From Phormidesmis priestleyi (GTDB lineage Bacteria > Cyanobacteriota > Cyanobacteriia > Phormidesmidales > Phormidesmidaceae), in assembly GCA_003242115.1 (NCBI GenBank), contig QBMP01000311.1, positions 1 through 5,051 of the forward strand: a stretch of 5,051 nt of DNA, given 5' to 3'. Under the pieces are notes generated by a model. It did no database searches. It saw only the letters and a program-made list of their open reading frames with translations, and had not been told where the DNA came from. Shown piece after piece: positions 1-4,416 of this stretch; position 1 is the stretch's first letter, and every line of letters begins with the position of its first letter. The position numbers and the translations under genes were made by a program.

Positions 1-1
1 T

Positions 2-67
2 TGTGGCCCTATCCCTTATGAAACAGGTGATGTAGCCCTGTTGTCACCCGGCAAGGGTGGTGACTAG
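2..67 (+). CDS. possible 3' end of an upstream gene (partial, unidentified)
   Basis: Reading from base 2, one + frame stays open for 21 codons and ends in TAG at 65-67, giving a C-terminus ...[17 protein letters not shown]. The other two + frames meet stops at 19-21 and 33-35. If real, the gene ends 11 bases inside the next coding region, an overlap common within operons, and would place the first diversified protein in a longer transcript. The peptide is too short to assign a family, and 66 open bases can occur by chance, so this is a weak call. Confidence 0.3.
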   Translation, partial: CGPIPYETGDVALLSPGKGGD

Positions 68-1364
68 AAATAGGCCAACAACGCCTGTTGTGACTGTAGA
101 ACCGGAAGATGATTTTGAAATTCCACCGCTGAAGGATCTTGACTTTTTCCTTGCTGAGGTCAGAGAAGAGACGCCGCCTGTGCAGCTAGTGATGGATGAG
201 TTCATGGTTGCGACGGTTGAGCTTGAAACAGAGATTAATGTTGAGGAAAGGCTGGCTGAGATTGCTACTATTGAGGATGAGTCGGCGCGGGCAGAGGCAC
301 TGGTAGAACTGGCCCCGCAGCTAGCGGGAGCGTCGTTTAATCTGCTGGTGCGGGTGATGACGGTGGTGCAGGCGATTCAAAATAAGCGCGATCGCCTGAA
401 TGTGCTCTCAGCCATGCTGCCCTACTTGCCAGATAGATTGCAGGGTCAGGTATTGGCGCTGATTAGTGAGCTTGAGGAACCGGACGGGCCAGAGCTGAGC
501 GTATTTGAGTTTGAGGTGGCGAGCTTAGTGCCGACCAGAGCGGGCTGGGAGGTGTATCGTGAGCCCCAAAGCGCCTATCAGTTTGTCGAGGTGCTAGGCG
601 AGGAGTCAAACCTGGAGATGGTGGCGATTTCAAGTGGGCGTTTTGTCATGGGTTCGCCGGAGAATGAACCAGAGCGATATAACGATGAAGGGCCGCAGCA
701 CGAGGTTACGGTTGAAACCTTCTGCCTGGGTAAGTACCCGATTACGCAAGCGCAGTGGCGCTTTGTGACAGGACTAGAGCAGGTTGAACGCACGTTAGAA
801 GCTGACCCATCCAATTACAAAGGCGATGATCGTCCGGTGGAGCAAGTGAGTTGGAGTGAGGCGGTAGAGTTTTGTCAGCGGCTGTCGCGGTATAGCGGCA
901 AAGCGTATCAGCTACCGAGCGAAGCACAATGGGAATATGCCTGTCGGGCGGGCACCCAGTCGCCTTTTTACTTCGGCGATACGATTTCATCGGAGCTAGC
1001 GAATTACCAAGGAACGACAGCCTATAACGGTGGGCCAGAAGGCGAAGACCGAGATGCAACTACACCTGTAGATTACTTGGGCGCGGCGAATGCCTTTGGC
1101 TTGTGCGATATGCATGGCAATGTGTGGGAATGGTGCGCCGATCATTGGCACGAGAATTATGAAGGTGCGCCAACGGATGGAAGTGCTTGGTTGACCGAAG
1201 AAGAAAATGCAAGCCGTGTGAGGCGCGGCGGTTCTTGGTTCAACGATCCGTGGTATTGCCGCTCCGCCACTCGCAACTTCCTTAGGCCCGATGACCGCTT
1301 CAGCTATGTCGGTTTTCGTGTTTGCTGTCCTGCCCCGAGGACTCTTCAACCACCAGCCGGTTAG
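57..1364 (+). CDS. DGR target protein 1: helical-repeat N-terminus + FGE-sulfatase/CLec-fold variable domain
   Basis: This 435-residue protein has two parts. Residues about 62-140 are helical and hold two copies of a roughly 35-residue unit (I.DE.ARAEAL..LAP.L, then [19 protein letters not shown]), resembling repeats seen in large cyanobacterial signalling proteins. Residues about 185-425 are an FGE-sulfatase fold: [14 protein letters not shown] at 188-201, QHEVTV 214-219, YPITQAQW 227-234, [15 protein letters not shown] 286-300, [14 protein letters not shown] 347-360, RGGSW 390-394, GFRVCC 419-424. Residues 395-418 are the DGR-variable core. The cysteine matching the second FGE active-site Cys is C401; the first position is N396, so canonical formylglycine synthesis is unlikely and a ligand-binding role is inferred. 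GTG at 57 was chosen because TAG at 33-35 closes the frame upstream; GTG at 60 is equally possible. Both follow AAGG with almost no spacing, so start evidence is weak. Confidence 0.92.
   Translation: MVTRNRPTTPVVTVEPEDDFEIPPLKDLDFFLAEVREETPPVQLVMDEFMVATVELETEINVEERLAEIATIEDESARAEALVELAPQLAGASFNLLVRVMTVVQAIQNKRDRLNVLSAMLPYLPDRLQGQVLALISELEEPDGPELSVFEFEVASLVPTRAGWEVYREPQSAYQFVEVLGEESNLEMVAISSGRFVMGSPENEPERYNDEGPQHEVTVETFCLGKYPITQAQWRFVTGLEQVERTLEADPSNYKGDDRPVEQVSWSEAVEFCQRLSRYSGKAYQLPSEAQWEYACRAGTQSPFYFGDTISSELANYQGTTAYNGGPEGEDRDATTPVDYLGAANAFGLCDMHGNVWEWCADHWHENYEGAPTDGSAWLTEEENASRVRRGGSWFNDPWYCRSATRNFLRPDDRFSYVGFRVCCPAPRTLQPPAG
388..395. repeat. HIP1 octamer
   Basis: GCGATCGC, the highly iterated palindrome of many cyanobacterial genomes, lies inside target gene 1. 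A second copy is at 4203-4210. Two in 5 kb supports a cyanobacterial host. Confidence 0.8.
1239..1310 (+). repeat. DGR variable repeat core, copy 1 (VR1)
   Basis: These 24 codons follow the invariant GGT-TCT-TGG and precede invariant GGT-TTT-CGT-GTT. Compared with VR3 they differ at 18 bases, all at first or second codon positions; no third base differs. At most variable sites one of the three copies keeps A, which points to a template of AAC/AAT triplets plus AGG, ACT, GAT and ATC. TGC (C401), CGC, TCC and GCC codons carry no A and do not vary. This is the signature of adenine-directed mutagenic retrohoming. The variable residues are F395, N396, D397, W399, Y400, T405, N407-R410, D412 and F415-V418. 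Confidence 0.9.
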
Positions 1365-1425
1365 CCCTCTTACCTCTTTTGCCCTCTTGCACTTTTTCTT
1401 CTCTGTGTCGCGCAGCGGCTCGAAT
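1311..1425 (+). repeat. conserved VR 3' flank, copy 1 (probable IMH plus pyrimidine tract and hairpin)
   Basis: The block starts with an 18-base stretch identical in all three copies (1311-1328), the expected place for the initiation-of-mutagenic-homing signal, then codes the ...TLQPPAG tail and passes the stop at 1362-1364. It goes on through GCCCTCTT-type repeats. This copy matches copies 2 and 3 until about 1390, then is divergent and shortened before the shared GCAGCGGCTCGA end. The exact IMH limits cannot be set without the template repeat. Confidence 0.65.
1407..1419 (+). other. conserved GC hairpin after VR1
   Basis: GTCGC-GCA-GCGGC can form a 5-bp stem with one G-U pair. Copies 2 and 3 have GCCGC-GCA-GCGGC, so the only stem change keeps pairing as RNA. 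DGRs often carry a hairpin downstream of the VR that promotes homing; a weak transcription terminator is the alternative. Confidence 0.5.
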
Positions 1426-1475
1426 TATTTTTTCAAAAATGACTGCTCAATCTGCTCCAATGGCAAGATGCATCC

Positions 1476-1481
1476 GAGAGG
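1476..1481 (+). promoter_or_regulatory. ribosome binding site of the avd remnant
   Basis: GAGAGG sits 8 bases before ATG 1490 and supports that codon as the original avd start, rather than the in-frame ATG at 1439. Confidence 0.5.
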
Positions 1482-1489
1482 TCAAACCC

Positions 1490-1618
1490 ATGAACGAACT
1501 GCCCATCATTCAAAAGACCCACGACCTCATTCAGTGGTACGTGCCGATTTTGAACCGACTGCCCCGCGACATTTTTGACCGCACTGTGTTCCATCCGTCT
1601 CAGGCGCTAAGCCGTTAA
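1490..1618 (+). pseudogene. avd: truncated avd (DGR accessory variability determinant), 5' fragment
   Basis: The first 27 codons (1490-1570) read [13 protein letters not shown], then [14 protein letters not shown], which is the recognisable N-terminal helix of cyanobacterial Avd. Avd is a four-helix-bundle protein of about 115-125 residues that binds the DGR reverse transcriptase and template RNA and is needed for mutagenic cDNA synthesis. After LPRD the usual HKF.LGDR continuation is missing; the frame runs 15 unrelated codons to TAA at 1616-1618. A fragment with only part of helix 1 cannot form the bundle, so it is scored as a remnant. Its place just after target 1 matches the common target-avd-TR-RT order. 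A longer in-frame start at 1439 is possible but has no ribosome binding site that I can see. Confidence 0.82.
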
Positions 1619-1754
1619 AACCACAACCCTTTGCGCTAAGTCCCCCAGATTCAGCAGCAAAGCGATTGGGCTTTGCCTGAGCGTAATCAAACTTATGTTC
1701 AGGGAGGAGTTCGTCGTTCAGATTTTCCATTTCTTCAGAGGGCATTTTGTTCAT
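1527..1754 (-). pseudogene. brnA: 3'-truncated brnA antitoxin remnant
   Basis: From ATG at 1754 the minus frame gives about 35 residues (1754-1650) like the start of cyanobacterial BrnA antitoxins: MNKMPSEEM, then DELLPEHKFDYAQAKPNRFA. BrnA neutralises BrnT and represses the shared operon through a C-terminal DNA-binding domain. That domain is absent: after about 1650 the frame continues to 1527 with sequence unlike BrnA, and its last part is simply antisense to the avd fragment. The start overlaps the end of brnT by 20 bases, the usual brnT-brnA arrangement. The remnant could not be expected to bind DNA. Confidence 0.7.
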
Positions 1755-1971
1755 AATCCTCACGTTCTTGACGAGTCGCGGGGCGGGCACTGATAATTCT
1801 GATACTGTCCTGCCGCTCGGTAAAAGCTATTAACATTAGCCGATTGCGTTGAGAATGCCCGATGATGATTTCACGAGACTCATCTGTAGAGTGTGCTTCA
1901 TCTGTAAAGATAACAGCCAAGGGATTATCGAAGACGGTTTTAGCTTCCTCAAAGCTTACATTTGCATTCAC
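1735..1971 (-). pseudogene. brnT: 5'-truncated brnT toxin (BrnT-family ribonuclease) remnant
   Basis: The 78 residues match the BrnT toxin family from VSFEEAKTVFDNPLA near the start through REIIIGHSQRNRL to RIISARPATRQERE near the end. BrnT is the RelE-fold ribonuclease of a type II toxin-antitoxin pair. Family members are about 90-100 residues and begin with roughly 20 residues of the FEWDE.K...N..KH type. Here a TGA lies directly upstream of the GTG at 1971, and similarity fades at about 1962, so the N-terminus is gone. Target gene 2 starts on the other strand 8 bases away, at 1979, so the break coincides with the left edge of that cassette. A shortened toxin made from GTG 1971 cannot be excluded. 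Confidence 0.75.
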
Positions 1972-1978
1972 TCAAACT

Positions 1979-2821
1979 ATGACTGCTTACACCGCTCATA
2001 AAATTGCCAGTACCACTCAGACCCAGTACTTCACCGAGCCACTAGAGGGACTGGGCAATGCCCTTGCCCTGGATATGGTTTTGGTGCCCGCTGGTTGCTT
2101 TATGATGGGCTCTCCTGACGATGAACCGGAACGGCGGGAGAGCGAAGGCCCACAGCATGAAGTGACGCTACCTAATTTTTTTATGGGTCGCTATCCGGTG
2201 ACACAGGCGCAGTGGCGTGCTGTCGCAGCAATAGACAAGGTAGATATTAAGCTAGAGCCTGATCCACCAAGCTTTAAAGGAGCTAACCTTCCGGTGGAGC
2301 AGGTTTCTTGGTACGAAGCAGTAGAGTTTTGTGAGCGGCTGAAGAAACACACTAAGCGCCCCTATCATCTCCCCAGTGAAGCCGAATGGGAATATGCCTG
2401 TAGGGCAGGGACGACGACACCCTTTGCCTTCGGCAAGACGCTGACGACTGAGGCTACTAGCTATAACGGCAACCATACTTACAACGATGGTCATAAAGGC
2501 GCATATAGAGAAAAGACCACACCGGTCGATGAATTTGGGTGCGCAAACGCCTTTGGATTATGCGACATGCATGGCAATGTCGATGAATGGTGCGTCGATC
2601 ATTGGCACGATAATTATGAAGGCGCACCGATTGACGGAAGCGCTTGGCTGAGTGCCGATGAAACGTCGGGTCGCTTAGTTCGCGGCGGTTCCTGGGGCAA
2701 CAATCCAGGGCTTTGCCGTTCCGCCTCTCGCTTCGACGGTGGGCCCGATGACCGCGACTTCGGTATCGGTTTTCGTGTTTGCTGTCCTGTCCCGATGACT
2801 CTTCAGCCTCCAGCCGGTTAG
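1979..2821 (+). CDS. DGR target protein 2: minimal FGE-sulfatase/CLec-fold variable protein
   Basis: The 280 residues form one FGE-sulfatase-type domain: QYFTEPLEGLGNAL at 16-29, MVLVPAGCFMMGSP 33-46, QHEVTL 59-64, YPVTQAQW 72-79, [15 protein letters not shown] 131-145, [14 protein letters not shown] 192-205, RGGSW 235-239, GFRVCC 264-269. The variable core is residues 240-263. The motif normally read as GNVWEW has Asp at 202 here. The second FGE cysteine is kept (C246) while the first position is N241, so a binding rather than an oxidase role is inferred. ATG 1979 was chosen over the in-frame ATG at 1862 because the added 39 codons are antisense to brnT and family similarity begins only at about residue 16. 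No Shine-Dalgarno sequence is visible. This is the most divergent of the three paralogues. Confidence 0.9.
   Translation: MTAYTAHKIASTTQTQYFTEPLEGLGNALALDMVLVPAGCFMMGSPDDEPERRESEGPQHEVTLPNFFMGRYPVTQAQWRAVAAIDKVDIKLEPDPPSFKGANLPVEQVSWYEAVEFCERLKKHTKRPYHLPSEAEWEYACRAGTTTPFAFGKTLTTEATSYNGNHTYNDGHKGAYREKTTPVDEFGCANAFGLCDMHGNVDEWCVDHWHDNYEGAPIDGSAWLSADETSGRLVRGGSWGNNPGLCRSASRFDGGPDDRDFGIGFRVCCPVPMTLQPPAG
2696..2767 (+). repeat. DGR variable repeat core, copy 2 (VR2)
   Basis: The same 24-codon layout as VR1 holds, with GGC-AAC-AAT at the first triplet, TTC-GAC-GGT at the second and GAC-TTC-GGT at the third. First and second bases differ from the other copies at sites inferred to be template A. Two third-base differences are private to this copy (CCA for CCG, CGT for CGC) and are better explained by ordinary drift, in keeping with the greater divergence of this gene. 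Confidence 0.88.
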
Positions 2822-2886
2822 CCCTCTTACCTCTTTTGCCCTCTTGCCCTCTTTCTTGATGCCTTTGCCGCGCAGCGGCTCGATTT
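2768..2886 (+). repeat. conserved VR 3' flank, copy 2
   Basis: It begins with the invariant GGTTTTCGTGTTTGCTGT and ends with 68 bases (2819-2886) identical to copy 3 (3784-3851), starting at the stop codon. These bases contain GCCCTCTT at 2821-2828, 2838-2845 and 2846-2853, plus a related ACCTCTTTT unit, and then the GC hairpin. Perfect identity outside the coding region, next to divergent gene bodies, suggests selection or recent homogenisation. Confidence 0.7.
2867..2879 (+). other. conserved GC hairpin after VR2
   Basis: GCCGC-GCA-GCGGC forms a perfect 5-bp stem with a 3-base loop. No T-run follows (TCGATTTAAG), so termination is unlikely at this copy; a DGR homing hairpin is the better guess. 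Confidence 0.5.
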
Positions 2887-2913
2887 AAGAAATCCGACAT
2901 CCTCTTCTTTCTT

Positions 2914-3786
2914 ATGGCCCCTACTCAAACCCGTGAGCCAAAACTAAAAATCACTCGTAGCCCAGGGCGGAATCCTTGCTTCGATGAAATGCTGGGCGAG
3001 GGGCTGACCCTGCGCATGATGCAGATTCTCGGTGGCAGCTTCATGATGGGCTCGCCAGAAGATGAGCTAGATAACTATGACGATGAGCAACCACAGCACG
3101 AAATCAGCGTTGCGACCTGCTTTATGGGTAAGTACCCCGTTACACAAGCGCAGTGGCGCTTTGTGGCAGCGCTAGAGCCGGTGGAACAGGAACTAGAGGC
3201 TGACCCATCTCATTTCAAAGGCGATAATCGCCCTGTAGAGCAAGTGAATTGGCATGAAGCTGTGGAATTTTGTCAGCGCCTTTCACGCCACAGCCAAAAA
3301 CAATACCAGCTGCCCACAGAAGCCCAATGGGAATACGCATGTCGGGCGGGCACCACAACACCCTTTCACTTTGGCGAAACCATTACAACAGATTTAGCCA
3401 ATTATCAAGGAACAGACAATAAAGAGTCTGATTGGTCAGGTTCGTATGGAAATGGCCCCAAAGGAGTGTATCGAGAAGAAACAACCGCAGTCGATTATTT
3501 CGATATTGCAAACGCCTTTGGCTTGTGCGACATGCATGGCAATGTGTGGGAATGGTGCGCCGATCATTGGCACGAGAATTATGAAGGTGCGCCAACAAAT
3601 GAAAGTGCTTGGTTGACCGAAGACGAAAATGCAAACCGTGTGATACGCGGCGGTTCTTGGGTCGACTCTCCGAGGAATTGCCGCTCCGCCACTCGCCTCC
3701 TCAATCGGCCCGTTGACCGCGGCGGCAATATCGGTTTTCGTGTTTGCTGTGCTGCCCCGAGGACTCTTCAGCCGCCAGCCAGTTAG
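2914..3786 (+). CDS. DGR target protein 3: minimal FGE-sulfatase/CLec-fold variable protein
   Basis: This 290-residue paralogue has the same domain: MMQILGGSFMMGSP at 35-48, QHEISV 61-66, YPVTQAQW 74-81, [15 protein letters not shown] 133-147, [14 protein letters not shown] 202-215, RGGSW 245-249, GFRVCC 274-279. The variable core is residues 250-273. C256 matches the second FGE cysteine; the first position is D251. Just before the VR the gene is about 95% identical to target 1 (3514-3660 against 1092-1238, 8 differences in 147), but it lacks target 1's N-terminal helical repeats. A short insert, DNKESDWSGSYGN (168-180), is specific to this copy. ATG 2914 is the first start after the copy 2 flank; it lies 92 bases after the stop of target 2 and has no clear Shine-Dalgarno sequence. 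Confidence 0.91.
   Translation: MAPTQTREPKLKITRSPGRNPCFDEMLGEGLTLRMMQILGGSFMMGSPEDELDNYDDEQPQHEISVATCFMGKYPVTQAQWRFVAALEPVEQELEADPSHFKGDNRPVEQVNWHEAVEFCQRLSRHSQKQYQLPTEAQWEYACRAGTTTPFHFGETITTDLANYQGTDNKESDWSGSYGNGPKGVYREETTAVDYFDIANAFGLCDMHGNVWEWCADHWHENYEGAPTNESAWLTEDENANRVIRGGSWVDSPRNCRSATRLLNRPVDRGGNIGFRVCCAAPRTLQPPAS
3661..3732 (+). repeat. DGR variable repeat core, copy 3 (VR3)
   Basis: The 24-codon core (GTC-GAC-TCT ... GGC-GGC-AAT-ATC) keeps several likely template codons unchanged: AAT at the sixth and fifteenth core codons, AAT near the end, and ATC. Third bases agree with VR1 at every codon. VR1, VR2 and VR3 together allow most of the template to be inferred as W-NNN-P-R-N-C-R-S-A-(T/N)-R-NNN-R-P-D-D-R-NNN-I-G. 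Confidence 0.9.
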
Positions 3787-3851
3787 CCCTCTTACCTCTT
3801 TTGCCCTCTTGCCCTCTTTCTTGATGCCTTTGCCGCGCAGCGGCTCGATTT
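3733..3851 (+). repeat. conserved VR 3' flank, copy 3
   Basis: It starts with the invariant 18-base block, codes ...TLQPPAS, and from the stop codon at 3784 is identical to copy 2 for 68 bases, through the CCTCTT repeats and hairpin. The match ends at 3851, where the unrelated region in front of the minus-strand operon begins. Confidence 0.7.
3832..3844 (+). terminator. GC hairpin after VR3, possible weak terminator
   Basis: GCCGC-GCA-GCGGC is followed four bases later by TTTTT (3849-3853). It is the last of three such hairpins and the only one with a pure T-run so close, so it could end transcription of the target array. The short stem and the TCGA gap make it weak, and the same hairpin may serve DGR homing instead. 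Confidence 0.35.
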
Positions 3852-3917
3852 TTAAAAAGTAAGTAAGCTGAGACCACCTATCTGCTCAAGTCGAAGTTGC
3901 TAAGTGGGTCAGCCTAA

Positions 3918-4280
3918 TTAAGATTCACAAGAAATATCATTGTTGCATTGGCTCCCCAGCCCCCGAAATCGGGGGAGCCTCGCCGATCCAGAATGCATAG
4001 ATCGCTCTATCTGTCGCTCTATGGGTAACAATGCCATCAATTCGTCGAGGTCAAAATTCTGCTGGATGTCAGGAAAATCAACAGCATATCCGCCCGCCCA
4101 AACCCTGACGTTACAAAGCTGCTCATCGCTAGGACGCGGAGCCTGAACAAACGCAGAGCCTGTCCCAGTCAACATCTCTAAAGCATCTACCGGACAACCC
4201 AAGCGATCGCCACTGGAAAAACTCACTTCTAGCTCTCTGGTTTCAGGAATATATCGAACAGCCGTGATTTTATTTTCCAT
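3918..4280 (-). CDS. DUF2442-type protein with an atypical C-terminal tail
   Basis: From ATG 4280 the 120 residues begin MENKITAVRYIPETRELEVS and continue with FSSGDRLGCPVDALEML (21-37), VRVWAGGYAVDFPDI (58-72) and FDLDELMALL (76-85), which fits the small DUF2442 family. Its biochemical role is unknown; it is often encoded beside DUF4160 and the pair is suspected to act like a toxin-antitoxin module. The start was chosen because it opens the conserved block and overlaps the upstream stop by 11 bases (4270-4280); an in-frame start at 4355 would be antisense-like filler in the DUF4160 gene. Residues about 97-120 (HSGSARLPRFRGLGS...) are translated from a palindromic GC repeat and do not look like the family, so the original end was probably near residue 95. 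Confidence 0.72.
   Translation of the reverse strand: MENKITAVRYIPETRELEVSFSSGDRLGCPVDALEMLTGTGSAFVQAPRPSDEQLCNVRVWAGGYAVDFPDIQQNFDLDELMALLPIERQIERSMHSGSARLPRFRGLGSQCNNDISCES
3950..3979. repeat. GC-rich palindromic repeat inside the DUF2442 3' end
   Basis: GGCTCCCC (3950-3957) pairs perfectly with GGGGAGCC (3972-3979), and the inner CCCCCG (3960-3965) pairs with CGGGGG (3970-3975), so two competing stems are possible. CCCCCGAAATCGGGGG-type palindromes are common intergenic repeats in cyanobacteria. No T-run follows on either strand, so it is not a standard terminator. Confidence 0.6.
4203..4210. repeat. HIP1 octamer
   Basis: A second GCGATCGC lies inside the DUF2442 gene, adding to the evidence for a cyanobacterial source. 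Confidence 0.8.
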
Positions 4281-4416
4281 GAATGGATTCCCAGGCAGCT
4301 TTAATTTCATGCTCGGCAGAAGTGACATGAACATGGGCTGGCGTGTGATCGTCACTAAAAACTTTGACTACGCAGCCATCAGAACGAAATATTTCAGGCC
4401 ATAGACGAACCTCCAT
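4270..4416 (-). CDS. short DUF4160-type protein, probably internally deleted
   Basis: The 48-residue product begins MEVRLWPEIFRSDG and contains CVVKVFSDDHTPAHVHV at 15-31, the D.H.PAH.HV hallmark of DUF4160, then ends KAAWESIHGK. Family members usually have 70-90 residues, with a central stretch between the HVHV strand and the final W..IHG segment. Here these two parts are joined after only 8-9 residues, so an in-frame loss of about 30 codons is inferred. ATG 4416 overlaps the stop of the XRE gene by one base (TAATG), which suggests translational coupling, and the stop overlaps the DUF2442 start. Function of the family is unknown; co-occurrence with DUF2442 suggests a two-component module. 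Confidence 0.72.
   Translation of the reverse strand: MEVRLWPEIFRSDGCVVKVFSDDHTPAHVHVTSAEHEIKAAWESIHGK

Noticed and set aside
1291..1578. + strand 95-codon frame crossing VR1 and the avd fragment
   Set aside because: It reads VR1 and avd out of frame and has no family similarity.
1571..1649. Remaining part of avd or of a reverse transcriptase between the avd and brnA remnants
   Set aside because: I checked the three + frames and the brnA frame; none shows a motif of either family. A GCGCTAAG octamer occurs twice (about 1604-1611 and 1633-1640), but its meaning is unclear.
1862..1978. Longer start for target 2 at ATG 1862
   Set aside because: The extra 39 codons lie antisense to the brnT remnant and have no similarity to the FGE-fold family; ATG 1979 starts the recognisable protein.
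2457..2900. 147-codon minus-strand frame opposite target 2
   Set aside because: It is rich in Arg/His and runs opposite a well-supported gene; similar shadow frames occur opposite targets 1 and 3 because of shared sequence.
57..3786. Three active formylglycine-generating enzymes (sulfatase maturation)
   Set aside because: The fold matches, but the first active-site Cys is absent in all three and no sulfatase gene is nearby; the variable C-terminus fits DGR binding proteins better.
1364..3851. CRISPR-like spacing of the repeated GCCCTCTT tracts
   Set aside because: The repeats are tandem inside each VR flank and the flanks are about 1 kb apart with genes between; there is no repeat-spacer array.
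3852..3917. Template repeat or ncRNA between target 3 and the DUF2442 gene
   Set aside because: The 66 bases have no AAC/AAT triplets in the VR pattern and no match to the VR flank.
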